The notes beneath the pieces were generated by a model. The model had not been told where the DNA came from and searched no databases. It worked only from the letters and a program-made list of their open reading frames with translations. The translations under genes and the position numbers were made by a program. Below are positions 8,143-15,630 of a stretch of DNA of 26,665 nucleotides, in pieces (position 1 is the stretch's first letter; every line of letters begins with the position of its first letter). Source of the stretch: a virus; the IMG/VR virus record IMGVR_UViG_3300032163_001782, positions 1 to 26,665 of that record, one strand, 5' to 3'.

Positions 8143-8297
8143 CCTTCAAAATACGGGCACCAGACCCAGGCTCTCGACATTTCCAGCCCCGACTTGGTTT
8201 CGTCGTTGTGGTATACAACGAGATCCTGCTCAACCATGTCCGGCTACGACCACGGCACTGTCTGCTGCAATTCGGTGATGTAGGCCGTGGGGATCAT
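8143..8297 (-). pseudogene. Decayed AbiEii-type toxin gene (start only, in-frame stop)
   Basis: On the minus strand an ATG at 8297 overlaps the AbiEi stop (ATGA). The translation MIPTAYITELQQTVPWS is followed by an in-frame TAG, then PDMVEQDLVVYHNDE. The pattern I..(10).PW....VEQDL is the typical start of AbiEii nucleotidyltransferase toxins, which are normally coupled to AbiEi in this way. The match fades after VEQDL, and the frame ends at the beginning of the phosphatase gene. The nucleotidyltransferase core is absent. So the toxin is lost by a nonsense change and a deletion. The family match is from memory. Confidence 0.75.
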
Positions 8298-9082
8298 AAG
8301 TCTGGCTCGATTTCGGCATTCGCGATCACGCGCCACTTGGGCTCACGCGGGCCATCTTTGGGCAGATCCGTGCGCATCGGCCGCCATGCCATCTGCTTGC
8401 TTCGAAGTCTTTCGGCGAGCGAACCGGTCTTCTCAGACCAGCCCGCATAGTCGAGCAGCCATCCAAGGCGTTGGAGAGTCGCGACCTCCGTCTCCGAGTC
8501 AACCAATGCTGCCAGATGATCAGGGCTGATCCTTTCACCTAGTTCCTGCAACACCGTGGCGGCAAGGTCCAATGATGGGCATGCCTTCGGATACCGCAGG
8601 ATGTCGTAGGCCGTCATTTCGGGGGTGCTTATCCAGAAATACCCAGCCGGGGACCGCCGCTGCTCACGGCAGTTGTCTGGGACATCCTTCTTGTAGAAGA
8701 ATGAGATCTGGTAGGGCCCCTTATCGACGGATCGAAACTCCGTATCCCGGACTATCTGCACCTGCTGCGGCTTCTGGTGAGATGCCCCGTGCAACATGGC
8801 GGCGCTCAGCAGCCCGAGATAGTAACGTCCGCCAAGATGTGCCATCCAGTCTTCGATGAACCACTCCACGGGAAGAAATCCGCTGCTTTGGTGCTGCGGG
8901 TCGATGATGACGTAGAATCCCCTGCTAGGAGAGAAGAGCCAGCCCTGTCTTACCAATCTGTTGATTGCCTTCTGGGTCTTCTCGCCCGTGCCTATGGCAT
9001 TCTCGGCTTCCTTGAGAGGAAACGTGTAGTAGCCGTGCTCCAGTCGGGACAGCACGAAGTCCTTTGCATGTGCAACTTTCAT
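8294..9082 (-). CDS. AbiEi-type antitoxin / transcriptional regulator (type IV toxin-antitoxin)
   Basis: 262 residues. An N-terminal winged helix (about 8-60: LSRLEHGYYTFPLKEAEN, then INRLVRQGWLFSPSRGFYVI) is followed by the antitoxin region with YYLGLLSAAMLHGASHQKPQ and the QVQIVRDTEFRSV strand, ending with a long helical C-terminal domain. In complete AbiE systems this protein represses its own operon and counters the AbiEii nucleotidyltransferase, which gives phage resistance by abortive infection. Here it is intact but its toxin partner is a fragment, so it may act as a stand-alone regulator or protect against other AbiEii toxins. A good promoter lies upstream at 9121-9149. Confidence 0.9.
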   Translation of the reverse strand: MKVAHAKDFVLSRLEHGYYTFPLKEAENAIGTGEKTQKAINRLVRQGWLFSPSRGFYVIIDPQHQSSGFLPVEWFIEDWMAHLGGRYYLGLLSAAMLHGASHQKPQQVQIVRDTEFRSVDKGPYQISFFYKKDVPDNCREQRRSPAGYFWISTPEMTAYDILRYPKACPSLDLAATVLQELGERISPDHLAALVDSETEVATLQRLGWLLDYAGWSEKTGSLAERLRSKQMAWRPMRTDLPKDGPREPKWRVIANAEIEPDL

Positions 9083-9120
9083 CTGCGTATACCGCCAAAA
9101 AGTGTCGGTTTATGAGGATG

Positions 9121-9149
9121 ATTGTAGCAGCAATAGCCGTGCGAGTCAA
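9121..9149 (-). promoter_or_regulatory. Sigma-70-type promoter for the AbiEi gene
   Basis: On the minus strand, TTGACT (9149-9144) and TACAAT (9126-9121) are separated by exactly 17 bases. A start of transcription near 9114 would leave a leader of about 30 bases before the ATG at 9082. It is the only clear housekeeping-type promoter I found in the window. An imperfect repeat, ACCG (9091-9094) and CGGT (9106-9109), lies in the leader where a self-repressing AbiEi could bind; that is weak. Confidence 0.75.
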
Positions 9150-9359
9150 GCCATCCGAGATAGCTGTCCTGGATGGGCACGGCCTGCACTTGATCGCGTG
9201 CTCCGTAAGGTATAGGAATCCTATCCCTTTCGCTACACAGCATCAAGCCGACCTCGCTTCTTGAACACCGAAAAGATTCCGGCACGCCGAGAATTCCGCC
9301 AGTAAATATCAACTGGAGAGGTTCCCTGCCAATGGGAACCGCACGTGTCGGAGTGATTG
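9150..9359 (+). other. Intergenic region before the methyltransferase-protease gene
   Basis: No gene is supported here. It holds a 13-base palindrome, ATAGGA-A-TCCTAT (9212-9224), and a hairpin GGTTCCC (9320-9326) / GGGAACC (9334-9340) with a 7-base loop, 19 bases before the ATG at 9360. The hairpin has no T-run, so it is not a simple terminator. Either could be an operator or RNA structure controlling the downstream head genes. No convincing plus-strand promoter was seen. Confidence 0.5.
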
Positions 9360-12300
9360 ATGCAGCTTTTCGCCACGGACAATGACCGGCTTGCCTTTCT
9401 TCTGGAGACTGACGCCTCGCGCCACCTCGAGCAGCTTCTCGCCGAGGCAGCGGAGCTTGTCACCGAGGAACTGCCTGCCGATCAGCGGCCCAAGTACATA
9501 ACCAACTATATCGGCTCCAAGCAGAAGCTCATCGACTGGATCTGGAAGCACACTCCCGAAGGGGTGGATTCAGTCCTTGACGCGTTCTCCGGCTCTGGCG
9601 TCGTTGCCTATATGTATAAGACCAAGGGCCTCAAGGTCACTGCCAACGACCGGCTCCGCTACTCCTATCACGCTGCCCGCGCAATAGTCGAGAACTCAAA
9701 CGTCCGGATAAGCGAGGACGAGCTTGCTGTTCTGCTTGCGGATAATCCAAAGGCTGGGACCTTTGTCCGAGACAACTTCAAAGGGATTTTCTTCGCAAGC
9801 GGAGTGCATGGCGTCATCGATCAGATCCGGGCTAATGCTGATAAGCTCGAGGGATTCAAGAAAGACATTGCGTTCTTTGCTCTGGGCAAGACTTGCATGT
9901 CCGGCAAGGGCGGCTTCGGCCACTTCTCTTCCTCGACCGACTACGGTAAGCGCCAGGACACTCCAGAGGAGTTTCGGCAGCGCTTCGCGGATAACATCGC
10001 GCGTATAAACGCGCTCATCTTCGATAACGACAAGGAGTGCAAGGCATCCAACAAGGACATCAACGAGATCCTGCCGGAAGCCAAAGTAGACCTTGCCTAC
10101 TTCGACCCGCCATACGCAACCGAGTTCTCGACGACCAACTATGAGAAGAGCTACCACTTCGTCGAAGGTTTGATGACCTACTGGGACGGGCTCACGCTCG
10201 TCGAGGACTCCAAGACTCACCACTATCAAACCGACCACAAGACAGTAACGAAGGCCAACGCCAATGAGTTCTTCGGTACATTCCTTGCAAGCGCCAAGCA
10301 CATTCCAAACTGGCTCATATCCTACCGCGACCACGCCTACCCAAACGAAGGCGAGATGAAAGACATCATCTCGGCAAACGGGATGTCCAGTCGGATGCAG
10401 TCCCAGCAGCACAGGTATCACATCTCATCGAAGCATTCCGAGAACTCAGTCGCGATGGAGCACCTCTTCGTGTGCTCTCGCTCAAAGGAGATGAAGCAGA
10501 ACGCAAGCCTCTGTCCTGTCTGTTCTCAGCAGGCAATGGAGGCCGAGGCCGTATGGGACGAGACGGAAAACGAGATCCGCTTTCGTATGCGCGACCCCGA
10601 ACAGTTCGAACCCGACAGTTTCAGGACGAAAACCCTCGACGGCGTGGACGGCGTCGCGATCATCGTCGGCAGGCTGAAGAAGGAGAGCGTTCCACAGGGG
10701 CATGATCCGCGGGCGATGGTGCTGCAGGCATATCGCTTTGCCAAGAAGACGGAGCAGAACCCCGAAGGCTGGACAATCGAGAAGGCCAAGGAGTGGATCG
10801 CTGATCATGAACCGGAAGCCTCCAAGGCTGAGATTCGAACAGAACACAACATGGAGGCGCTGGCCGCTGCGCCGTTTGCGGACGAGTTTGACCTGCTCTC
10901 CTGCCAGGCCGGGATGGACCCGGTCAAGGTAACCGGCTTCATGGGCAACAAGTACGTGATGCTCGGCTGGATCGAGCGGCAGCTTCCCAAGGATGCAAAG
11001 ACGGTAGTCGACGCGTTCTCAGGCGGAGCCAACGTCGCCTATCACTTCAAACGCAAGGGACTGAAGGTCATCGCGAATGACCTTCTGCTCTTTCCATATC
11101 ACGTTGCGCGCGCGGTCGTGGAGAACTCCCACGAGACTCTCACCGACGAAGATATCGAGAATATCCTCGCGCCGAACCCCGACGCAGGCACATTCATCGT
11201 CGATAACTTCAACGGCTACTACTACACGAAGAAGGTTCTCTCCTGGCTCGACCAGGTGTGGGCGAACATCCAGAAGCTCTCCGGCTACAAGAAAGACCTG
11301 GCGCTGGCCGCGCTCGGAAACACTGTCAAGGCGAAGAGTCTCTACGGCCAATTCCATCGCTCGAAGATCAACCTCAAAGCCGAACTCGGCATGGATGCCG
11401 ACGCGGAGATGGAGGCATATGCTGGTGGGTTCAAGGAAAGCCAGCTCACCAGCATCCCCATCTCCAGCATGGTCGAAAGCTTCAAGCGATACGCGAACCA
11501 GCTCAATCGACTGGTCTTCGACAGCGGGCAGGAGTGCAAGGCTTTCCATGGCGACGCGGTAGAGGCGGTGCGGAAGTACGGCGCGGACGTCCTGTATCTC
11601 GACCCGCCTTACATCACCGAGTTCTCCAACAACGACTACGAGTATTCGCTGCACTTTGTCGAGGGCCTGATGAACCGTTGGGCGGACAAGGAACTTCTCG
11701 ACGATAACCGCCGCAGCTACAAATCGAGGACTCACTATGACCGTGAGAGCATCCGCTCGCTCATTGAGAACCTGGTTTCGGAGGCGCACGGCAAGTATAA
11801 GACCGTGATCATGTCCTACCGCGACCGGGCGTTTCCCACTGAGAAAGATATAAAGGACATCTTCTCCGAGCGATTCGGGCAGGTCCGGGTCAAGGGAATG
11901 GATGTCGAGTATGGCATCGTGCTCGGCAAGGGGGGTGAGGGCAAGAACGGTCGCGAACTTCTCTTCATCGCATCGGGTTCTCGGCAGGCTCCAAGGTCAA
12001 TCGCCTCGGCCGGCGCTTCCAATTGCCACACTACTATCCCCGTGGAAGTGAGTCTGAAGATCACAGACGGACTCTCGGCCGAAGCGATTGACCTCAACCC
12101 CAACGCGGGGGACCCGCAATTTAGCTTTGTGATGTGCCGCGCGGGCACGAACAGGAACGGCGATCACTTCACCCCGGACGAGCTGGCGGCTCGCTACACG
12201 ACGGCCATCAACAAGAAGATCGACCTGAAGCACTCCCAGGACCTCACGGACATCGTGGGCGGGATAATGGCGGCTGACTTCGTGGAAGACGAGACCGGCG

Positions 12301-13232
12301 GGCGCGTCGAGTGCGTGGGCGAGCTATTCACGACGGACACCCCTACCGCTGCGCTCGCCCACAAGCTCATGAAACGCGGGATCATCACCCAGGTCTCGAT
12401 GGAATGCGACTACGAGACCGGGGAGTGCTCCATCTGCGGCAAGACCGTCACGAGTAAGAACGACTACTGCGTCCATCTCAAGAAGTCCAAAGGCGCGGAG
12501 TATCAGGGCAAACCGGTGTTCGAGATCCTGCACGGCGTCACATTCACCGGCCTTGGGCTTCTGGATCGCAAGGGCGCGGATGACAACGCGCGAATAACAC
12601 AAGTCGCCTCGCAAGAGGCACGGCAATGCAACACAGGAGGCAACTCAGTGGACGACATCCAGAAAGAGAACGAAGAGCAGCTTGAGGCTGCGAAGAAGAA
12701 AGAAGCCCCGGCTGGCGGGGCCGCTCCTCCGGTAGACGACAAGGCCCGGGTGAAGGAGCTTGAGACGGAGAACAAGGATCTCAAGAACCAGGTTCTTGAG
12801 CTTCAGAAGCAGGTCCAGGAACTTGAGGCGGCGAGCAAGGCTGCCGCGAACAAAGCGCGTGCGCAGAAGCTGGTGAAGAAGCTTGAGCGCGCAGGAATGT
12901 CCTTTGCATCCGACGAGGACAAGGATCAGGAACTCAGCCGACTTGCCGGGCTTTCCGATGAATCGTTCGCGGCTACCGAGGCCGCTTACGACAGGGCCGT
13001 TCAGGCCAAGCCCGATTGCCCGAACGCGGCAAAGCAGGATGCGGACAAAGAGACCCCTGGGGCCGACAAGTCCGCTTCGGCATCGGCGGATCGGCAGCTT
13101 AGGACAGACGCCGGAGTGCGCGCGCTGGAAGTAGACGACAAGAAATCATCGCTGGAGGACAAACTCCGCGACGGATTCATGACAGCCTACCGCGAGCGAG
13201 TCGGTCTCGCGGGTTCAGGCAAGAGCAACTAA
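9360..13232 (+). CDS. Fusion: two D12-class DNA adenine methyltransferase domains + prohead protease + scaffold
   Basis: 1290 residues with no internal stop, from ATG 9360 (GGAG 6 bases upstream). Domain 1 (about 45-380): YIGSKQKLIDWI, SAM-binding DAFSGSG at 74-80, catalytic DPPY at 249-252. Linker module (about 385-490): C385-x2-C388, then RDPEQFEPDSFRTKTL and WTIEKAKEWIADHE, a stretch I associate with phage protease-type proteins. Domain 2 (about 520-870): GFMGNKYVMLGWI, DAFSGG at 551-556, DPPY at 748-751. Residues about 897-1080 resemble a prohead protease: candidate catalytic H958 (DLKHSQD) and S1013 (TQVSMEC), and a zinc knuckle C1023-x2-C1026-x10-C1037-x-H1039. Residues about 1090-1290 are a charged coiled-coil scaffold. 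The place between MuF and capsid genes is normal for protease/scaffold but not for methyltransferases. Confidence 0.88.
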   Translation: MQLFATDNDRLAFLLETDASRHLEQLLAEAAELVTEELPADQRPKYITNYIGSKQKLIDWIWKHTPEGVDSVLDAFSGSGVVAYMYKTKGLKVTANDRLRYSYHAARAIVENSNVRISEDELAVLLADNPKAGTFVRDNFKGIFFASGVHGVIDQIRANADKLEGFKKDIAFFALGKTCMSGKGGFGHFSSSTDYGKRQDTPEEFRQRFADNIARINALIFDNDKECKASNKDINEILPEAKVDLAYFDPPYATEFSTTNYEKSYHFVEGLMTYWDGLTLVEDSKTHHYQTDHKTVTKANANEFFGTFLASAKHIPNWLISYRDHAYPNEGEMKDIISANGMSSRMQSQQHRYHISSKHSENSVAMEHLFVCSRSKEMKQNASLCPVCSQQAMEAEAVWDETENEIRFRMRDPEQFEPDSFRTKTLDGVDGVAIIVGRLKKESVPQGHDPRAMVLQAYRFAKKTEQNPEGWTIEKAKEWIADHEPEASKAEIRTEHNMEALAAAPFADEFDLLSCQAGMDPVKVTGFMGNKYVMLGWIERQLPKDAKTVVDAFSGGANVAYHFKRKGLKVIANDLLLFPYHVARAVVENSHETLTDEDIENILAPNPDAGTFIVDNFNGYYYTKKVLSWLDQVWANIQKLSGYKKDLALAALGNTVKAKSLYGQFHRSKINLKAELGMDADAEMEAYAGGFKESQLTSIPISSMVESFKRYANQLNRLVFDSGQECKAFHGDAVEAVRKYGADVLYLDPPYITEFSNNDYEYSLHFVEGLMNRWADKELLDDNRRSYKSRTHYDRESIRSLIENLVSEAHGKYKTVIMSYRDRAFPTEKDIKDIFSERFGQVRVKGMDVEYGIVLGKGGEGKNGRELLFIASGSRQAPRSIASAGASNCHTTIPVEVSLKITDGLSAEAIDLNPNAGDPQFSFVMCRAGTNRNGDHFTPDELAARYTTAINKKIDLKHSQDLTDIVGGIMAADFVEDETGGRVECVGELFTTDTPTAALAHKLMKRGIITQVSMECDYETGECSICGKTVTSKNDYCVHLKKSKGAEYQGKPVFEILHGVTFTGLGLLDRKGADDNARITQVASQEARQCNTGGNSVDDIQKENEEQLEAAKKKEAPAGGAAPPVDDKARVKELETENKDLKNQVLELQKQVQELEAASKAAANKARAQKLVKKLERAGMSFASDEDKDQELSRLAGLSDESFAATEAAYDRAVQAKPDCPNAAKQDADKETPGADKSASASADRQLRTDAGVRALEVDDKKSSLEDKLRDGFMTAYRERVGLAGSGKSN
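12635..12640 (+). promoter_or_regulatory. Internal ribosome binding site for a nested scaffold protein
   Basis: A perfect AGGAGG lies inside the fusion gene, 7 bases before an in-frame GTG at 12648. It falls exactly at the junction between the protease-like part and the coiled-coil part. Confidence 0.6.
12648..13232 (+). CDS. Probable nested scaffolding protein (internal start of the fusion gene)
   Basis: In-frame internal GTG start giving a 194-residue protein beginning (M)DDIQKENEEQLEAAKKKE. It contains a coiled coil (about residues 35-75: KELETENKDLKNQVLELQ), a helical part, and a lysine/aspartate-rich tail. The layout copies lambda C/Nu3, where the protease and the scaffold share a C-terminus and the scaffold is made in excess from an internal start. 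A scaffold would guide capsid assembly and be removed by the protease. No other scaffold gene is visible. That the internal start is used is an inference from the ribosome site. Confidence 0.55.
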   Translation: MDDIQKENEEQLEAAKKKEAPAGGAAPPVDDKARVKELETENKDLKNQVLELQKQVQELEAASKAAANKARAQKLVKKLERAGMSFASDEDKDQELSRLAGLSDESFAATEAAYDRAVQAKPDCPNAAKQDADKETPGADKSASASADRQLRTDAGVRALEVDDKKSSLEDKLRDGFMTAYRERVGLAGSGKSN

Positions 13233-13243
13233 GGAGGAGCAAC

Positions 13244-13606
13244 GTGGCAATTCTTAACCCCAATCATCGAGGGCTGGCTTACGGCGACGGCTACATGCAG
13301 GGCGCGGGATCGTGCGGCCAGTTCGTAAAGCTGGTCGGCAACGACCTATTCGCCGTGAACACAGACGCTCAGGACAAGTCGTTCGGCATCCTCATCAAGG
13401 ACTACAAGGCGGGCGAGATGCCCGGCATCTTCTGCATGGGTGGCGTCTACGAGACCGACGTCCACGAGGGCACCATCAACGCCGGGGACGACCTCAAGGT
13501 CTCCGCCAACGGCAAGCTGACGGCCGGTGTCGAGGAGGGCGACGAGATCGTCGCACGGGCCATATCAATTTCGAGCGGGACACTGAAGTTCAGACTGCTC
13601 ATCTAA
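13244..13606 (+). CDS. Head decoration-like protein
   Basis: 120 residues from GTG 13244, with AAGGAGG at 13231-13237 overlapping the previous stop. Glycine-rich beta-strand pattern throughout (LAYGDGYMQGAGSCGQFV, GEMPGIFCMGGVYETDV, NAGDDLKVSANGKLTAG), like the small trimeric beta-barrel decoration proteins that stabilise mature capsids. The position directly before the major capsid gene is the usual one. It could instead be a short head fibre protein. No transmembrane or signal segment. Confidence 0.72.
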   Translation: MAILNPNHRGLAYGDGYMQGAGSCGQFVKLVGNDLFAVNTDAQDKSFGILIKDYKAGEMPGIFCMGGVYETDVHEGTINAGDDLKVSANGKLTAGVEEGDEIVARAISISSGTLKFRLLI

Positions 13607-13635
13607 GGACGGAGGGAGTGTTGGAGACAACTCAG

Positions 13636-14484
13636 ATGAACATTCACAGCCAGGAATACATGGAGACCATGGCGCGCCTCATGACCGAGGCTCTTGAGTC
13701 TCCTGACGGGATGCGGGCTCTCGCGGCGGCGATAGCGGCCCCTATTGACGAGGAGATAAAGCGCAAGGAAATAACGTCGCTGCTCCTCACGCAGCACACG
13801 CTCCCAAAAGGCGAGCGACCTATCTACCAGAAAAAGCCGAAGGTCAAGGCTTACTGGGTGAGCACCGAGGGTGAGGCTCGTGAGCAGGAACTGGGACAGG
13901 ATGAGGTCGAGTTCCCGACAAATCGGATTCACTCGACTCCAATGGTCGATGTGAGCGTGCTCAAGAACGGCAACATTGGCACCCTGATGGACATCCAGAC
14001 CTCCTCTGCCGACGAGATTCGCAAGGAGATAGACAAGAGAACACTCACGGTTCTTTCGGCGGCAGTACCGGCCGCGAACACAATCGAGGTCACTGGCGGC
14101 AAGCTCACCGACGACGCTCTGAACGAGGCGATCTCTGTCATCGAGGACCTGGAACTGTCGGTCAAGTACATCGTTATGCGCGGACGGCGCTTTAACGATA
14201 TGCGCGACTGGGATCTTGACCCGGAGACCCGTGCCGAACTGCGCACCAAGGGTCTCATAAAGAACTATGGCACCGGCGGCATTCTGCTTACGGCTTCCGC
14301 TGACATGAACGAGATTATCCTTGTGCCGGACGATGAAGTCGGCAAGATGCCGATCCGAGAGGCGCTGAAGACCGAGGCAATCGAGCAGAAGACTCGTTTC
14401 AAGACGGGTTGGCTCGTGTGGACTGAACTTGGCCAGGGCATAACCAGGCCCGAGATTCTCGCCAAGATAAAGATTCTGGCTTAA
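13636..14484 (+). CDS. Major capsid protein (HK97-fold type)
   Basis: 282 residues if ATG 13636 is used (GGAG at 13623-13626, spacing 9). TTG 13621 with GGAGGG at 13611-13616 is an equally possible start adding five residues. An N-terminal helical arm (about 1-60) is followed by an E-loop-like stretch (KKPKVKAYWVSTEGEAREQE) and a long spine helix with P-domain strands (DALNEAISVIEDLELSVKYI, then VMRGRRFNDMRDWDLDPETR), ending in a strand with GWLVWTELGQGITRPEIL. Order protease/scaffold, decoration, capsid, connectors is canonical. The shell protein is expected to be the most abundant product of the operon. Confidence 0.83.
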   Translation: MNIHSQEYMETMARLMTEALESPDGMRALAAAIAAPIDEEIKRKEITSLLLTQHTLPKGERPIYQKKPKVKAYWVSTEGEAREQELGQDEVEFPTNRIHSTPMVDVSVLKNGNIGTLMDIQTSSADEIRKEIDKRTLTVLSAAVPAANTIEVTGGKLTDDALNEAISVIEDLELSVKYIVMRGRRFNDMRDWDLDPETRAELRTKGLIKNYGTGGILLTASADMNEIILVPDDEVGKMPIREALKTEAIEQKTRFKTGWLVWTELGQGITRPEILAKIKILA

Positions 14485-14494
14485 GGAGGCCCAC

Positions 14495-14839
14495 GTGACA
14501 AAGCTAAAGAACGTCCGCGCAGGCATAGTGATCATCGCCGACGCCGGACTCAAACTCGCCCCGGGCGAGACCGTGTCAGTCGAGAGGCCGTCGCCGCAGA
14601 CACACAGGGCGGTCGACGCGGGTCTACTCGCCCGGGTTGATATTGATGGCGACGGCAAGTCCAAGCCGAAGAACGCGCCAAAGGTCGATGCAACCAACCC
14701 TGAGCCTACTGACAGCGGACCATCCGTCGCGGCGGAACAAGGCACTCAGACCGCAAGCGACGCCGAAGCGACTGACCCCGGCAAAGACAATGGTGCGCCT
14801 GTTGAGGCCGCACCAGGAGTGAAGCGTGGCGGTAAGTGA
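14495..14839 (+). CDS. Small head-region protein with disordered C-terminus
   Basis: 114 residues from GTG 14495, with AAGGAGG (14483-14489) overlapping the capsid stop. The first 50 residues look folded and beta-rich (GLKLAPGETVSVERPSP, then AVDAGLLARVDID). The rest is low complexity, rich in A, P, T, D and K. No known function. The folded part resembles the start of the product of 17103-17378, and both end in a basic lysine tail. It overlaps the next gene by 14 bases. Possibly a capsid-associated or connector accessory protein. Confidence 0.68.
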   Translation: MTKLKNVRAGIVIIADAGLKLAPGETVSVERPSPQTHRAVDAGLLARVDIDGDGKSKPKNAPKVDATNPEPTDSGPSVAAEQGTQTASDAEATDPGKDNGAPVEAAPGVKRGGK

Positions 14840-15284
14840 TCTGATCTCGATTCTCAGGACCGATCTCGCCGACCCAGGCGCGGAGCGTTTCTCTGATGAA
14901 GTGTTGACGCGCTGCATTTTGAGAAGCGCATTCCCGGTCGGCAGAGATACCGGCATGCAGATGACGGTGATCGGCGGCGAGGTCGTGCCGGAGCCTCAGG
15001 GTGAGATGCTGGACATGCTCCTGCTCTGGGCGCGGATCGAGGCTTGCCGGTATATGCGCGCGGCGACCGCCAGCGCTTTCTCGTTTTCTTCCGGCGACAA
15101 GCGGGTGGATAAGACCAGCCAGCCGGAGCACTGGGCGAAACTGGAGACAGACCTGACGGCTACTTACCGTCAGCGGCTGCACGAGATACGCCCGGAGACG
15201 GGGCAAGGCGACTACATCCTGACGCCCAGGGAACTCAGGCCAATCGCCTACGAGCAGGGGATCGACCTTGAGACTACTGTCTGA
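14826..15284 (+). CDS. Head-tail connector (adaptor) protein
   Basis: 152 residues from GTG 14826 (AGGAG just upstream). Mostly helical: a short first helix SDLISILRTDLADPG, then FSDEVLTRCILRSAF, and a long helix pair around LLLWARIEACRYMRAA. This matches the small helical adaptor proteins (HK97 gp6 / SPP1 gp15 type) that dock under the portal. Position after the capsid gene and before stopper and tail completion genes agrees. It overlaps the next gene by 17 bases. Assigned on size, helix pattern and order. Confidence 0.68.
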   Translation: MAVSDLISILRTDLADPGAERFSDEVLTRCILRSAFPVGRDTGMQMTVIGGEVVPEPQGEMLDMLLLWARIEACRYMRAATASAFSFSSGDKRVDKTSQPEHWAKLETDLTATYRQRLHEIRPETGQGDYILTPRELRPIAYEQGIDLETTV

Positions 15285-15630
15285 TGTGGAGAAGGCCGCT
15301 GCGGCCGCGGACGTGAGGGAACTCATAACCTCCTCGGGCCAGACGGCAACGCTGCTGCGAAAGCAGACTGGCGAGAGCCTATATGGTTCAGACGAGGGTG
15401 CGTTTGCCGAGGTGTGCGCGTTTCCACTGGAGCTATCGGAGACACCACCAGTGGACATTGCCAAGAGGGCCGACGCGGCGGCCAGTGTTCTCCCGGAGCT
15501 TGATGTTCGCGTGGAGGACCGTGTTCGTTGCGCGGGGTGCGACTACCGGGTGCAGACCGTCGCGCCGCAGTCGCTCTTTGGTGTAGTGACTCACAAGGTT
15601 TTGGAACTGGTGAGGTTGCATGGAGATTGA
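15268..15630 (+). CDS. Head closure (stopper)-like protein
   Basis: 120 residues from TTG 15268, with a GGGG stretch 7 bases upstream. GTG 15286 is an alternative start just after the upstream stop. The protein begins with a helix, then a beta-barrel pattern (TATLLRKQTGESLY, ELDVRVEDRVRCAGCDYRVQ, VVTHKVLELVRLHG) as in head-tail joining stoppers, which seal the packaged genome and receive the tail. It carries an internal C-x2-C pair. Function is inferred from size, strand pattern and order. Confidence 0.62.
   Translation: MRLLSDVEKAAAAADVRELITSSGQTATLLRKQTGESLYGSDEGAFAEVCAFPLELSETPPVDIAKRADAAASVLPELDVRVEDRVRCAGCDYRVQTVAPQSLFGVVTHKVLELVRLHGD

Noticed and set aside
8204-8220. Inverted repeat CGTTGT/ACAACG between the AbiE remains and the phosphatase gene
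   Set aside because: Six-base arms inside former coding sequence. It is easily explained by chance and has no T-run.
6066-9149. Cargo block as a transposon or insertion sequence
   Set aside because: No transposase, integrase, terminal inverted repeats or target duplications were seen. The partial gene copy at 6721-6864 is too diverged to be a target duplication.
9190-9216. Plus-strand promoter TTGATC ... TATAGG before the methyltransferase gene
   Set aside because: The spacer is only 15 bases and the -10 box is poor. Not strong enough to list as a feature.
13603-14745. Long minus-strand open frame opposite the capsid gene (380 codons), with similar ones at 3216-4037, 9696-10421 and 11019-11789
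   Set aside because: These are shadows caused by GC-rich codon use on the plus strand. They lack ribosome sites, and the plus-strand genes have clear family motifs.
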